Source: Taenia hydatigena (Eukaryota > Platyhelminthes > Cestoda > Cyclophyllidea > Taeniidae). Taken from it: a stretch of DNA of 64,000 nt. Position numbers and translations under genes: made by a program. The notes under the pieces were generated by a model that did no database searches, had not been told where the DNA came from, and saw nothing but the letters and a program-made list of their open reading frames with translations. The stretch lies in NCBI GenBank assembly GCA_036345935.2, contig JADWOT020000007.1, positions 6,984,074 to 7,048,073 of the forward strand, given 5' to 3'. This document shows positions 36,283-49,062 of this stretch, one piece after another (the first letter of the stretch is position 1; each line of letters starts with the position of its first letter).

Positions 36283-39200
36283 AAAGCTGTGTTCAGTTCG
36301 ACTTGTAGGCACAAAGTGCGAAACAGCTTGAAGTGCCAGTTAGCCCGTGTGGAGGGAAGGGGAGTAGAAGGAGGTAGGAGTAAAATGTGTTTTCTAATTT
36401 TTTTTGGCATTTGATTGACTCTTTTAACCAAGAACTGCAATTGGAGCGATTTTATAGACTGTGCGATTGCTGGGGCACCTTGATGAAGTTTGCCGGCAAA
36501 CAAGCAGATCCCAATTTGCCTAGATTTTGCCTTTGCCTTCCCTTAGTGGGGATTTATTTCAACTTAGATGCGGTTTGTTAAATGACTTCCCAATGCATTT
36601 TTGAAAGTACAGCGTTTAATTGAGTTTTTTGGTTAAGGCTGTAGCGTTAAGTCCAATCCTGTGATACGTGAGTTTTTAGCCGCCTTTCTTGACTGGACCA
36701 TGGGGCCTAACAAGCTGGTTACATGGGTAATGCGAACGGCTCTATACAGTCGCAAACTTCCTACTCGATGTAGTCGCATGAAATCTTGTCTATGAAGAAG
36801 TGCGATCCGTATCTGCCAAGAACGGGTGATCAAAGCGGAGACCTAGCTTAGAGCAATTGTGTGGTTCGGCGTGTTGATCGCACTGGTGCACCAGCTATTG
36901 GGATGAGGTCGAGACATCTGTCTGACATCGGCAATAAAAGTGTGGTTAAGAAAGGCCGATTAAAGGTGGCAGGTTAGATGACTGATTGGCCACCTTACGT
37001 ACTTCTGCTTCAGACTTTCACTCTGCTTACATTCTACCCAGTCGCTTCCATAGCTGCACTCGTTCTTAAGGTGCCATGAGTTGACATACTTGGTATGTGT
37101 GTGCCCATAGGATAATGTAGGGCAAATAAAGTAAAATATATGTATTTTATTGCAAAATTCACCATAATGCGAATGAGTTAAATGTGCGGCCTACTTCGAT
37201 TGTCGGTGTGATCTCAAAGCGTCTGGCCAGAGGCGTCTTCCATACACGGATTGGTAATGACGCACTGATGACGAGACAAAATAGCACATACGAGAGCGGT
37301 TGAACTCTACTGATAGATAAATTTCCGGAGCTGCAACCACTATTATGCCTTTTTGAGTTAGCCACCGTTACAAATCTAAGCATTTGGTCTGCTGACCAGC
37401 CACCTTTATTTTGCCCACTAATTCTGACATTTTAGAGCCTTTGTGAAGAAGAATGCTCTTTGGTTTTCCTCTTTGAGCACAATAGACACGCATTTTTGGT
37501 TGCAAATCTGCCGATTCAGCAGAACGAATTTTTTCTTTTAATCAAATATCCTGCCAGAACTTCCTATTATATTCGGACTTAACTTTTGGCATATTTTGCA
37601 ATCGACATTGCTGTGGAACCCGTCCAAGGTTGTTGGAATATCAAAGGTCTGGGCTTTTGAGGCTAGGATGCTATGCTAACAAAATTTATCTAAGCGGAGG
37701 CAAAATATCAAGTCAGGCATTTGAACAAACTTCATTTGCGCCAATATGCAAGTTAGCTAGCCCAGAACTGTAGATGGAGAGATTGAAGCCGATTTCTTTA
37801 ATGCTTAGCACACGTTACTTCTTTGCAAAGCGTGACTAATATTGACAGTTCAAATGATCAAAATTCAAGCACCAAAGAATTCGCGGGCACTTATTTTCTT
37901 TGCATAGAGATCAGCATTGTTAAGTTGATTTCCTACCAAACGCCTTTTTGTTTGATTGCTGGCAGTTATTTAAAAATCACTCTGGATGGCCGAGTGGCAC
38001 ATCTATGACCTCAAATGCATTTCAATTAATACAAATTGGTGCCGACTGCCTAGTGATAAGGCTCACTGATAACAAGCTTTGAAGTTAGTAACATGCTCTT
38101 TGAGCAGATTTTGGTCCATATTCTAGGGTAGATTGTGGTTATTGACGGTGGTGTCCGTAAGTACAGATCGATGGCCAGAATGAGTGAACCTGGCCAGTAA
38201 GGCCACGATTGAAGTCGCAATGCTACATTATTAATTTGACGCCTCTTTGTGCAGACATAATGTGCTTTTTATTATAGTAAAGGGTGCGTTGTCACGAGCG
38301 TCTGTTGAACTGTGTGGGACTTCTAGGTTATTTCCTATCCAATTATCTGTGCAGTAGTTTCCTCCCCTCATAATAAAACAGATGCCTGCTAAAAAATCAT
38401 TAAACCACCTCTGCTCATTTTAAACGCGCCATCGCAATGCCTGGCAAACAATAGCAAATAGCATCGTTGACTACTTATTTACAGCGATAGAAAACAGCAG
38501 CTCTGCATATAAAGCGCTCTATCGCTGAGCTTGAGAAGACCTCATCTGATGTGTTAATGTGATTTGCATGGTCTCAATACCAGACGAAGGCTTATGCTTC
38601 CTAATATGTAATGCTTAAGTGGGAGGCGGGAATAGGACTCGAATTCGTTCTGGAGAAGCTGTATCAACCCTTTTGCTTCAAAACTATAAATGCGTCAAAA
38701 TTATCCTACAGAAGAAGTTGCTGGGAAGAGGAGGTTAACGACAACAGTGCTACAGTCGTAATCCTGCTGGAAGCATTCTAAAGCATGTACGCTTCAGAGC
38801 TTGTAACTAAGTAAGCAAAAAAAGAGCCACAGATAAGCACGTCGAATATTACTGTAGAGCATTTGTCATTCATACAGCAAAACGCAAAATTGACCAGATC
38901 TAATGCACTCACTTTTGTTCGCAAACAGATGTAAGTCCCATGGTGGGCAAGCTGGAGTGGCTCTCCATCGGCTCGATTCAAATGATCAGTCAGTTCGACT
39001 TCACTTCGCGAAATGGCCACGGAAACGTGCCATCTTTATTTAGCATGTCATTCCTGTTATGTCTATTTTAGCAACTTTGTCTGTCTTTTGTTCTCCTTCC
39101 CTTTTAGTCTCGACTCTACTGCATCCAAACTGTGCCCGTGTTTATGCAAACCTGATGTTTAAAATTGCTGTTCGCTACCTAAAAATCTGATGCATATCAA

Positions 39201-39738
39201 GTTTTTCTTTTGACGTAACAAATGCATTTGCGATCTCTTTTGGCTAGAAAGTGGATTAAAATAATTTTAGGAAATAGAGATACATAACGAAAAACTCTGG
39301 CGTAGCAGAGGGATGAAATAAATTAGCCATTTAGACAGTGCCATGTGTGCACCTTGCATTTGGTGATCTTTCTGTTGCGCGTCGCAAAGGCCATACCAAT
39401 TTATTAAATCAGTTGCAATCTTGTGGTTTACGAGTTTTTAAAGAGCTTCATACAGCAGTGCACATGATACAGAACGGCATTTCTGCATGCTCAGATATTC
39501 AGACTCTATCCTATAAGAAGGTGCAGTGCCAATATCCAAAGCCCTCAACTGCGTCAAAATGGGCAAATTATGCACTGCAGACGAATGCGAAGGAATTGGA
39601 TGCCTGTGTATTCAAGAGAACACGATTAATTCCCAACGTACATTCGTTAGTTGTAGGACCAACAACTTAATAAGAGCACTTACTTAGCATTGCTCTAGCT
39701 GCCTGCAATTTAGTCCAAAACTTTACATTTGTTAGACA
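36283..39738. other. Intergenic DNA, no gene recognised
   Basis: No supported gene. Minus frames at 36833-36633 and 37383-37159 and the plus frame at 39338-39670 (110 codons, Cys-containing) show no family pattern. Confidence 0.4.
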
Positions 39739-41100
39739 TTAGTCACGTTAACGGGCATTGAACTTCCGACTGCGTTCATTAATATGGCATATCAAGAGCC
39801 CAGCCTGATTTTAGTTACGGCTGCGGATCGCGAGTCGTAAAACTCATCAAGCTTGAGTTGATGTCCTCTGGATGGAATAACGTTTAGAAAGCCTGAAGCA
39901 AGATGCCTTAGGGCGAAATCGGTGTTGTTTAATCCAAAATTCGCCTTCATTTGGTCTTCAACGAGAATTCGGCCTTAAAGTGGACCATTTTGAAGAAGCA
40001 AATATGTTCATCGTAGCAAGGTCTTCGGTGTTTGAAATGTCTTTCTAGAGCAGGACATAAAAAAGGGGCACTTAAAAGTAGATTCAGTTGCATTTTATGC
40101 AAATCAAGCCCAAATCCCTTCCCATATGCTTCCATGTTCATGGGAGGCGGGCTTTGTGCTGCTAAAACGCCAATACCAAGTACTCTGTGCACTCACAGCG
40201 GTTCGTGAGATTTCTAAGCTTTATATGAGTTTATTTTACGCGATGGCTACTGGGCTTACATGATTAGTAACTTTGTACGCCCTCATCTCGATTGTGTTCT
40301 TCCAAAAGATGTAGGGAATGCAGTATCAAAGTCTGGAATAAAGCAAATGCGTCTCGACGTTTGCGACCAAAATGTCAGCAGATTAAGCGGCCTCCAGGAA
40401 GAGACAGAGCCAAAGTCAAGCATTCGAATTAGCAGACTATTAAAGACTATAAGCAAACAAACTTGTGTGCATCAAAACTGTAATCAGTAATTATTGTTGC
40501 TACTTGAAAATGCACTTAACCTTATGCGTAGTAAATGAATGATGCGATAAAAGATGAAATAACTGACCATGCTGAGAGAATGCCGCAAATTTAGCTAATA
40601 GGAAGGCACTCTTATTAGCACAAGAAAACTAATTCTGTTCCAAATCCACCCAACACATAAATAAAATGCACAAAACTTTTCATGCATCGCATTTTAACCC
40701 TTTACGGAATGCCGTCATAGACTGGTTCGTCATGAATGTTCTTAAGCGCAGTAAGTTCTACGCCAAATGACATGGAGACAAGCCCAGCGAATTATCTCCG
40801 CATAATTGATCATAACTTTGTTCTGTCGCCTGTTGCACCAAATGCGCCATCTACGAGGAAACTTGGAGAAAAGGGGAAAGCGAAAGCCACCCAAGGCTTC
40901 GAACGTCTTCTGCATGCAGTCCACATTTGGAAAAGGATGTATCAGTTCCCACATCATGCCAGTCACAGCAAGTGTTTGCTCAGGCTTAATAATATCACCT
41001 AGGGCAATTAGGTGTCCGCAATTCCGACTTCCTAAATCCTAGTAATCAAGGTATGAAATGACGCAGTCATAATCGCTCAGCCGCATCCTCTGACCTTCTT
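39739..41100 (-). pseudogene. Unknown family copy C2 (possibly caspase-like), broken
   Basis: Minus-strand copy whose inverted partner is C3. In order: RMRLSDYDCVISYLDY, a TAG stop (41039-41041), DLGSRNCGHLIALGDIIKP, TLAVTGMMWEL and VDCMQKTFEALGGF (to about 40880), then a segment with SFGVELTALKNIHDE. Further down come SAQSTWYWRFSS-like sequence (near 40190) and EFSLKTK (near 39960). The order Asp-Cys-rich core, D/H-L-I-A-L-x-D-I-I, S-x-W-Y-x-x and a C-terminal F-S-L-K-x-K run recalls caspase p20 then p10. However, the catalytic SHG is not intact and no QACRG is found, so the identity is tentative. A stop and several frame changes make it non-functional. Confidence 0.5.
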
Positions 41101-41116
41101 CTGCATCCCTTTCACA

Positions 41117-41565
41117 TCACTCACATGTGTTCACTACAATGCTACCTATTGCCCTCAAATATTGATTCCACTGACTTGAGAAGTACGGGATATCCGATGA
41201 CACGTCCAGCCAGAGACGAGTCGAGGGCGAAGTATGCAATACTTGCAAATCGCATTGGTATCGTCTTACCATGTACGGTGGTTTTCTTGTACAGCGACAT
41301 GGCGTGGTGATCGCACAGGTTATGGGAGCTTGTGAATCAGCAGGAAACTCTTTCGACGCAAATTCACGAAAGAAGTCTTCTACTTTGTTGTAATAACCGA
41401 TTGCTTCAGGCAAAATATAGGGACTGGTTCGGAAGACTTTGATGAACAAAAAGCATGAAACAGAGGTCCTCATCCACATATTTCATGTAATTTTCACTGT
41501 CGTTGATAGCAGGAACTTGGGTCGGAGGGTCTTGATTCGGTGGTGGATTAGCTGGTTCCTCCTAA
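41117..41565 (-). pseudogene. Upstream exon-like remnant of C2
   Basis: Upstream of C2 on the minus strand. An acceptor-like ACTACACTTTTTAG precedes EEPANPPPNQDPPTQVPA and NYMKYVDEDLCFMLFVHQSL. After a frame change come EAIGYYNKVEDFFREFASK, then KTTVHGKTIPMRFASIAYF and ALDSSLAGRVIGYPVLLKSV. Three frames are needed to follow the protein-like text, so it is broken. If C2 is caspase-like, IAYFALDSSLAGR would sit where the first strand and the conserved Arg of the p20 domain lie. That is inference only. C3 has no counterpart of this block. Confidence 0.4.
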
Positions 41566-43565
41566 AAAGTGTAGTCAAAGGTGACTTTCAGTGACATTCG
41601 CAAAGGATATGCGTATCAAAGAAATGATAAATTCTCACAGCGGATGCAGAATAAATCAAACCTACCTGAGACATTACGACGCAAAATCTGGCGTAAACCA
41701 CCTACTCAGGTGACAAGAGGTCACCAGCCAGTCCTAATCACTTCGCATATCCAGCCAACCGGCAAAGCCTATTAACAAACTAAGATTCTCTAGTGCTATT
41801 TAGACGTGTTTGAAAGGATGCGTGGAGTTCCTAGCAGCCAGCTCCGCAGACGAACTTACACATTTATGTATTTTGTTGGCATTATCGTGTTTTTATGGTA
41901 TCTCTACTGATACTATTAACAGTTTCTGTAGTGTCGTAATTAAAGCGCTGCCAAATTGAAATTCCGGTGCACCCTGTGATATGTGCCTTGGTAAAGCCGG
42001 TATAAAGCTGCGTAATTAATGCAAAGTGGATGGCATAGGAGACTCTAATCATGGACAGGTGTGCATAACATCAAAACGGTGGCCAAACCAGCACAGATTA
42101 TGAGGCGAGCGTTCCTTTGCACAGCTCTGGTAAACAGATGATCCTAAACGCACCTTGCTGTCGCTGACCTTGCCTGGCCTATACTGACAAGGCCCATTTT
42201 AAGGAAATCGGCTCTGTGCTGATCCAACGTTGCGCCCATGGTAAAAGCGTCATTTTTTAAAAGGTCTCAACAGTATATTGAATAGTCTTCAAGGCTGTAC
42301 TGAAGAGGATAACGGCGCTTTTACGACCTAGGCGATTTGAATATGCATTGAAAAGGGATAGACGAATTGTTAATGTTGATTTACTAGGAATGTCTGACCA
42401 CTGTCAAGCTATAGGAAGATAAAGGGAGAAGCATCAGCTCGACTGTTTGGGTCATTACCCACTGTGGCTCACCAACTGCTGAATTAAGAGTGCATGGCGA
42501 AATTATTGGCATATAAATTTAGATTAAGTAGGCTTGTTTAAAAATCGGGAAGTTATGTTCTCGCTATTTACTGATGCTAAATCTTGACGGGTGGATGAAA
42601 TTGACTAGCTTTAAAATACATAGGATGGTTAGAATAGGGTGATGAGCAAGCGCAATTTCTTCTATTGACGCACATGCTCGACGACATCCGATATTCTTTT
42701 AATCCCACCATCAGTCAGAGAGTTTACTTTCCCTTCCAGAGAGGGACACTTGAAACATTAAAGACCATTCAATGGCAGGTGGTATTGAGAGAGGCTTAGC
42801 GCACTATGCTGACATAACCGATTTCAGAGGGTAGTAAGGCTTTTTACATCAAATCTGTCAGCTGTAAGATGAAAACAGGGAGAAAGCAACAATCGCCTAT
42901 AAAGTGCAACAATTTCTACGTGCAATTCGAACTATGTCTGCTTTTAGCCACACCGCTTGTTAAAGCAGATGTTTGCCGTTGTTTAGGTGTAGCGGACCCT
43001 CCATTCTTGAAATCAAAGAAATAGAATCCATGCCGCTATTTAATTGCATGACAATTGTGCTGTGATTTAGCCATGAAGCCTCTCATGCAATTTAAGCCAC
43101 GTTTAATTACTTGCTAGGATTACTTCAGTAGAAAAGGACGAGTTTCCGCCCGATTTCCCAGTAATTAGGCAGAATATTCGTCCAAATAAACGCTGGTCAG
43201 CCTGTTAGTATGCGGTACAAAGTGCGTCCACAATCCACAAACAAAGATAGTCCATTGTCTAACTCCACAGCACTGAGAAAATTATGTGTTTCTGTTCGCA
43301 TTTTTAAGCATGCATTGTTATCACTCCGCCTTAAATGCTCGCTAAGGGTATTCGTGACGATTAACCATCTAGCATTTGTCTACAGTTGTGTCTCGATCTC
43401 GAAACGACTGATGCAATGAACGGGTCAATGCACTCCGTAGCACAAAAAAGATGCATATAACGAGTAATACTGCCATGATTGGCCAGCACTTGAACGAAGA
43501 TGGCATGAGTTTAAGTAAATAACATTGAGGACTCACAAAACTTTTGATGGTAAATGTGTTTTACT
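41566..43565. other. Spacer of inverted duplication II
   Basis: Two kilobases between C2 and C3. No gene or repeat recognised; frames are 70 codons or fewer. Confidence 0.45.
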
Positions 43566-45058
43566 AATTATGACTGTGTCATTTTGGACCTTGATTACTC
43601 GAATTTAGGAAGTCGGAATTGTGGACACCTAATTGCTCTAGGTGATATTATTAAGCCTGAGCAAACACTTGCTGTGACTGGCATGATGTGGGAAATGATA
43701 CATTCTTTTCCAAATGTGGACTGCATGCAGAAGATGTTCCAAGCCTTGGGCGGCTTTTGTTTCCCCCCTTTCTCCAAGTTTCCTCGTAGGTGGCGCATTT
43801 GGTGCAACAGGCGACAGAACAAAGTTATGATCAATTATGCGGAGATAATTCGCTGGGCTTGTCTCCATGTCATATGGCGTAGAACCTACCGCGCTTGAGA
43901 ATATTCATGACGACCTGATCTATGAAGACATTCTGCGAACTGTTGGACAGCTCCCCAAATAGATATTAAAAGGCAATGCACATTAAATTTCGTGCACTTT
44001 GTTCATGCAATTAGTGGTTTCGGAACAGAACCGCAGGTGCTTTGTGCTTGTCAATCGATGAGTAACATATGGGATTCATGCCTTTCTGGTTATGAAGGGT
44101 GTCTTCTCATAGGCCAAATTTGAGCCATTCCCCTAGCATGGTCAGTTATTCCTCCTTTTCATCGCACAAATTATTTCCTGCGTATAAGTATAAAAGTCTT
44201 TTTAGGCAGTAATAATAATTAATAATTGCAATTCTAACGCACACATGGTTGTTCGCTTATGTCATATGCCAAATAGTGCGTTAAACTAAATGCTTGATTT
44301 TACGCTAAGACATGGTCGACTGTCGCTTCTCCTGCGGACCGCTAAATCTGCTGGCATTTTCTTCGCAGCCATGAAAATACAGCTTTCTTGTTCCTAACTT
44401 CGCAACCTCATTCCTCACATGTATGGAACAAATGTAATCACACTGCGGTCGCGCACTCTTATTAGTCACAACGGTGCCCTCGTGTATTGCTCTGTGGCCA
44501 TCGCGCAAAATAAACTTGATTTAAGATTAAACATCGCACGGGCCTCTGCGAGCGCGCAGAGTGCTTGGTACTGGCACTTTAGCAACACATTTTCCTTCGA
44601 ATCAAAAAATATGATAGTGACTAATACATGCGACTTCTTGTTCTATTTTTTTTACCTCCTTTGCTCTTAGGCGCATATGGAAAGGGAACTGAGCTTGGTT
44701 TCGCATAAACTGACATCGAATTGCAAGCGCCCTTTCGACTGTTTGAATGCAGAATGACTTTTTGAAATTAAAGAACCTGTTATTGCGTGGTTATTTACTG
44801 CTTAATAATGTTCTGATTTAATGCCAAATTCTCAAAGAAGACCAAATGAAGGCAATTTTGAGATGAGGCAACACCGGTTTCGCCTTGAAGCGGTCTACTT
44901 TACACCCTCTATACGTTATTCGAGTAAGAGGACGTCAACTCAAGTTTGATGGGCTTTGTGACTTGCGGTCCGCAGCCGCAACCATAATCACTCTGAATTC
45001 TTGATATGCCATATTAATGAGCCCAAGTGGAAGTTCCGATGCCCATTAGAGTGGCAAA
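43566..45058 (+). pseudogene. Unknown family copy C3 (possibly caspase-like), broken
   Basis: Plus-strand copy, inverted relative to C2. It starts abruptly at AATTATGACTGTGTCATTTT (NYDCVILDLDYSNLGSRN), lacking the upstream exon, then GHLIALGDIIKPEQTLAVTG and VDCMQKMFQALGGF. Where C2 has a stop, C3 has a sense codon. In another frame VSMSYGVEPTALENIHDD and LIYEDILRTVGQLPK follow (to about 43965). Later come LVYCSVAIAQNKLD and SAQSAWYWHFSNTF (44470-44600). The 3' end (44830-45058) aligns with the reverse complement of 39970-39739 (AGAAGACCAAATGAAGGC; TTGATATGCCATATTAATGA). Frame changes and stops show it is a relic. Caspase-like identity is suggested by order and spacing only. Confidence 0.5.
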
Positions 45059-46469
45059 TATAAAACAATGCAAATTTTAAGGCTGGATTGCAGACAATTA
45101 AAGCAATGTTAAGTAGGTGCTTTTACTAAGTTGTTGATCCGCCAACTAACGGACCTACATTAAGAATTAATCGCGTTGTCCTGAATGCGTAGGCATTCGA
45201 CCTACTTGCTAACGCCCGTGGGACACGATTCGCTCATTATTGCGTAGTTATGGACTTTAGATGTTGGCGCTGCATCCTTTTGTAAGACACAGCATGAATA
45301 TTTGAGCACGCAAAAGGGTCATTCAGTTTCATATGTGCTGTTGAATGAAGACTTTGATGCTGTGTAAGATCCTTTCACTGGAGTTTATTGGGTTGCTGCA
45401 TCATGCTCCGATTGCAAGGGTAAATTATTTATCAGGACACAGGGCACTGTTGAAAGTGCAGCATTCACCATAAGAATTTTCGACAACGTGCTTTCTTTAA
45501 AACGAATAACTGCTTCATCGCAGCCGGCTCGTCTTGCGATGGTGAGATTTTCTTACTTTACCGCATATTTCTCGCTGGTCCAGTGGAAGTTACTCCCAAC
45601 CTAGCATTGTGTTTATTTACAATTTGCTACCAACACATGTGATAGTCAACATTTTACTTTGTGGTCAACTCTTTTGTCTGTGTTAAGAATAAAATTGGAG
45701 GATTGGTTTGCGTTGTGCGTTTAATCATTGGTTTGGCAGTGCTAAAGCTTTTCGACGCGTTTAGTTTTCAACTTGCAGAACCACTTTATCTTCCGCTTAT
45801 ATACCTCCTGGTTGCTTACGATTTCCCTAGGTAGGTAGGTTCAGTTCATGTGTAAACATATGTTTCGGGTGACAAGTGAGCAGCCAAAATCAAATTCACG
45901 ACCCTGAGAACCTCTTGAACTCACTATAGTAACAAGTTTAAATAGCCATCGAACATTTTATCTGGAGTTGGAAGAAGTGCGACAGAGGAGAGAGGAAGTG
46001 CATGCAAACTTAAAACGCTCACCTCCTTAGTGCAATACCGGCCTTAAATCTGTAAGAACCACTCTATATTTAATGACATCGGGGTCCGACTCAAAATGTG
46101 ACTGCGAATGTGGTGAATCATTGCCGACTCATTTGAAGGTAGCGACCGTTGGGCTAATATGTGCTTGCTAGCTTACCGAGAAATCATCCTGAGTAAGCAA
46201 ATGCTCCGTGTAATGGCCAGAAGCTCTAATCGTGTGCTACTTGGCAAGCTGATAATTTTTGCGGGCACCTATTGCTTTCTTCTAGAAGGTAAATCAGACC
46301 GCTTTTAGTCAAAGTGCGAATAAGGAGAAGAAGTAAATCGCTACCATACGGAATTTGGAAACAGCACTTCAGTAGTGGTGCTGTCGCATAAATTTACTTG
46401 CATGTATATTTCCTCATTGCTGACCTTGGCTTCTCCCCATGACCGATTTAATCTCCCCAACCGTGGATG
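45059..46469. other. Intergenic DNA, no gene recognised
   Basis: No supported gene and no repeat match. Confidence 0.45.
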
Positions 46470-47207
46470 AATCCCCACACGCTCTGGATTCATTGCGTGG
46501 TAATGAAGATCATGCTGCGAACACTGTGTCCATATGCAACCCACGTCGCCTTTAAGCTTGGTGTCGATCCACTGACTTGGGTGGCATGTTTAGCATTGAA
46601 CTTCACCTTGACTGAGATTGGTCCTCTGCATATCACTCCACTTCCAGCCCGGAACCTCTTTCCTGAGGTGACAGCTGAGCTAAACTCCAAATTTTGCCAC
46701 TGACAACAAAGATGACTGCACACTTGACGCAACGTTCCAGTCCCATGCTTGCTTTGGTAAAATTGTTAGTGAATGGTTAAATGCCTTACGGTGCGGCAAT
46801 TTTCGCGTACATGACGTCGTAGACTGACAACGCAATCCATCGGTGCAAGTTAAGATAGCAGATGTGTGGAGGAAGGAACCTGACAAATTGTGTGTACAAT
46901 GATGCGCACGCCTGTTAACACTGCATTGCATTATGTATTCTAAATCCATCTAATTTAATTTGGTATGCCCCTGCGGCATTAGGTGTAGGCTTTTATATCT
47001 GTGGCAGGTACTGCCGATGGGATTAAAATCACACTTGGATGACTTACGGATAACTGTACCTTCGTTAGAGCTGCTTTTACCTTCCCTTGTGTAATACACT
47101 TGCTTGTGCAGATCTTGAGTAGGCGTTTGTGTCATTAATGGTGCCCATTAAATGTTAGCAAGTCTAGTGTTTGTGCTCATTAGCCTCTAATCACGCCCTC
47201 AGTCAAA
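46470..47207 (-). pseudogene. Inverted duplication III, left arm; unknown gene remnant
   Basis: The minus strand here matches the plus strand of 49063-49745. Conserved protein-like words: SLTILPKQAWDWN against STILPAKAFGWC, SVAKFGV against TVAKFNT, and ICRGPISVKVKFNAKHAT against LPRETIPMVINFDDKPT, followed by GSTPSLKATWVAYGHSV against RSTASLRVVWAAHWHRV. Stops break the frame in both arms. The P-R/G-x-x-I-x-hydrophobic-x-hydrophobic-x-F-D/N pattern loosely recalls an arrestin C-domain strand (PGE-x-I), but I do not assign a family. Non-coding flank (46960-47207) is also conserved. Confidence 0.55.
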
Positions 47208-48886
47208 CTCTCTCAATTTCACAACTGTCTATGCCACTTGTTTCTTATTTTGCTAAAGTGCATATATGCAAAAATTTCTAATGGACACGAGTGGAAGAGG
47301 TCGTCACAGTGCTTGCTTTAACGTTCTGCCACCACTGTTAACTGACGAAACATACTGAACGTTGACAAGGGTGATGCATTAACCAGCGTCGCATTCCGTG
47401 CGATTGTCCGCAGTGGAACGTAAAACCTACATCCAAATAATATTTACTTTTAAATAATACTAGTGATTGATGCATCATGCACTGGTGCATCAGTTAAGCA
47501 TATTTCAGCAAATGAATTGTCGCTGTCTTCCAAATTTGAATAGGCCTTCTTTTTCCAGAATCTGTCTGCATTTTATGCTCAGTCGACTTTTGTGAAGTCA
47601 CAAGACAAGTTTTCGATTCAGTTGACGGTTTTTATTGTGCCCATGAAGGTTGAACTATTTAGGATGTTAACGATACTACATTGTTTACATTCAAAATTGT
47701 TTGTAGTTTATCTTCATAGGACGCCTCTTGCGACAATTGCTTTTGAATTGCCCATGAATGCGACTTTCAGTTAAGATGCGGTGTTGTTTTTGCTGCCTTG
47801 AAGGAGGTACACTAATCACCCCCGCGTGAACTTCTTACCTGCATTGCTCTTTTGCCGTCGACCAAAAACTAGTTGACGGGACGTAGAGACCTAGACGAGA
47901 TGTGGATTTGATCCCGCCTGCATTTTTGTGCATAGCAAGCATTACGATTCTTTCATTTTTACATTTTATGTAAATACTTGACTGGTAGATAAGAATAGAT
48001 GGGCAGCCATCGACCTACATGATGTTTTTCTGCCTTGTCTGCCAAACTCACCACCCCCTAACTTTTTCCTTTTATAGTGATGGCAGAACAAGAAATTTAG
48101 TTAGATCGTTTGCCTAGTCGAGATTTCTACAGCTTTGGAAGAATCATGCGATTCTCGATGATGCTAAAACTGACACCTTCATGCCTTATTCTCTTCGTGG
48201 CGAGTGTTTTCGACCACAATTGTTTTATTTTGATTCCATCATTACTGCTACGGGCGCCCAAGTACAAGGTCATCTTGATTCTGTTCAGACTGCCAACCAC
48301 ACAATGAATGAAGAAATGGAGATTCCATTAGAAGTGTCTTCATCGACTTAACAAATGAGCAAATAATCAGCGGTCAGTAGATATGGTACTAGCGGCTAGG
48401 AGGCAGAAGCTGCCTCATTCTGAGTCTGTGTGGTAGGAATTCAGTCACAGATAAATGTGGCAATTGATTGACCAGGATCTTCAAATGGGCAGCAGTACGT
48501 CGAGAGTACCTCTCTGTTTGAAATGAACAAATCGAGGAGCAAATAGAGTGGAGGTGAGCGCTTTAATTCACTATCCCTTTCTAAGGGATGCAGATCACAC
48601 ACTTTTGGATAAAATGCATCACACGTCGACTGCGAAGCACGAGCCTCGCGTCTGCATTAGAACACGGCCATTTGCTACACAAAGATCGCTCAGCTTACAC
48701 AGCATTATTGCGCAACTGTTCACCATCCAGCTCAAATATCTTGGCTAGGTTTAGCCACCACGTTACCCATGGAAACAAAACTGCACATCTACTAGTGGTT
48801 GACGTCGTCTTATGGGTATTTTTGCTGATTATGGGAGAAAGTAACTCATAGAGGAAATCAGGGAGTCGACAACAAGGATTTTAGTG
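47208..48886. other. Spacer of inverted duplication III
   Basis: No gene recognised. A plus frame at 48110-48307 has a hydrophobic stretch but no start context or motif. Confidence 0.4.
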
Positions 48887-49000
48887 ATTGATTGATCAAT
48901 AATCCGATTTGGCTCATCAATAAAGCAGTCAATACACTACACGCTGCGATTTGTTCACACTTTTAGAGATGTCGGATTGCTGTAAAGTTGTTCGCAGATT
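48887..49000 (-). repeat. Dispersed repeat family D, partial copy D3
   Basis: Matches only the 3' third of D1. On the plus strand both contain CTCATCAATAAAGCA-TCAA and GATGTCGGATTGCTGTAAAG followed by TTGTTCGCAGAT. It has the same orientation as D1. Confidence 0.75.
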
Positions 49001-49062
49001 TGACGAAAAGCTAAGCAAGAGACACGGTTAAGTGCGAAAATGAACAAATTCAGCCAGATGCA

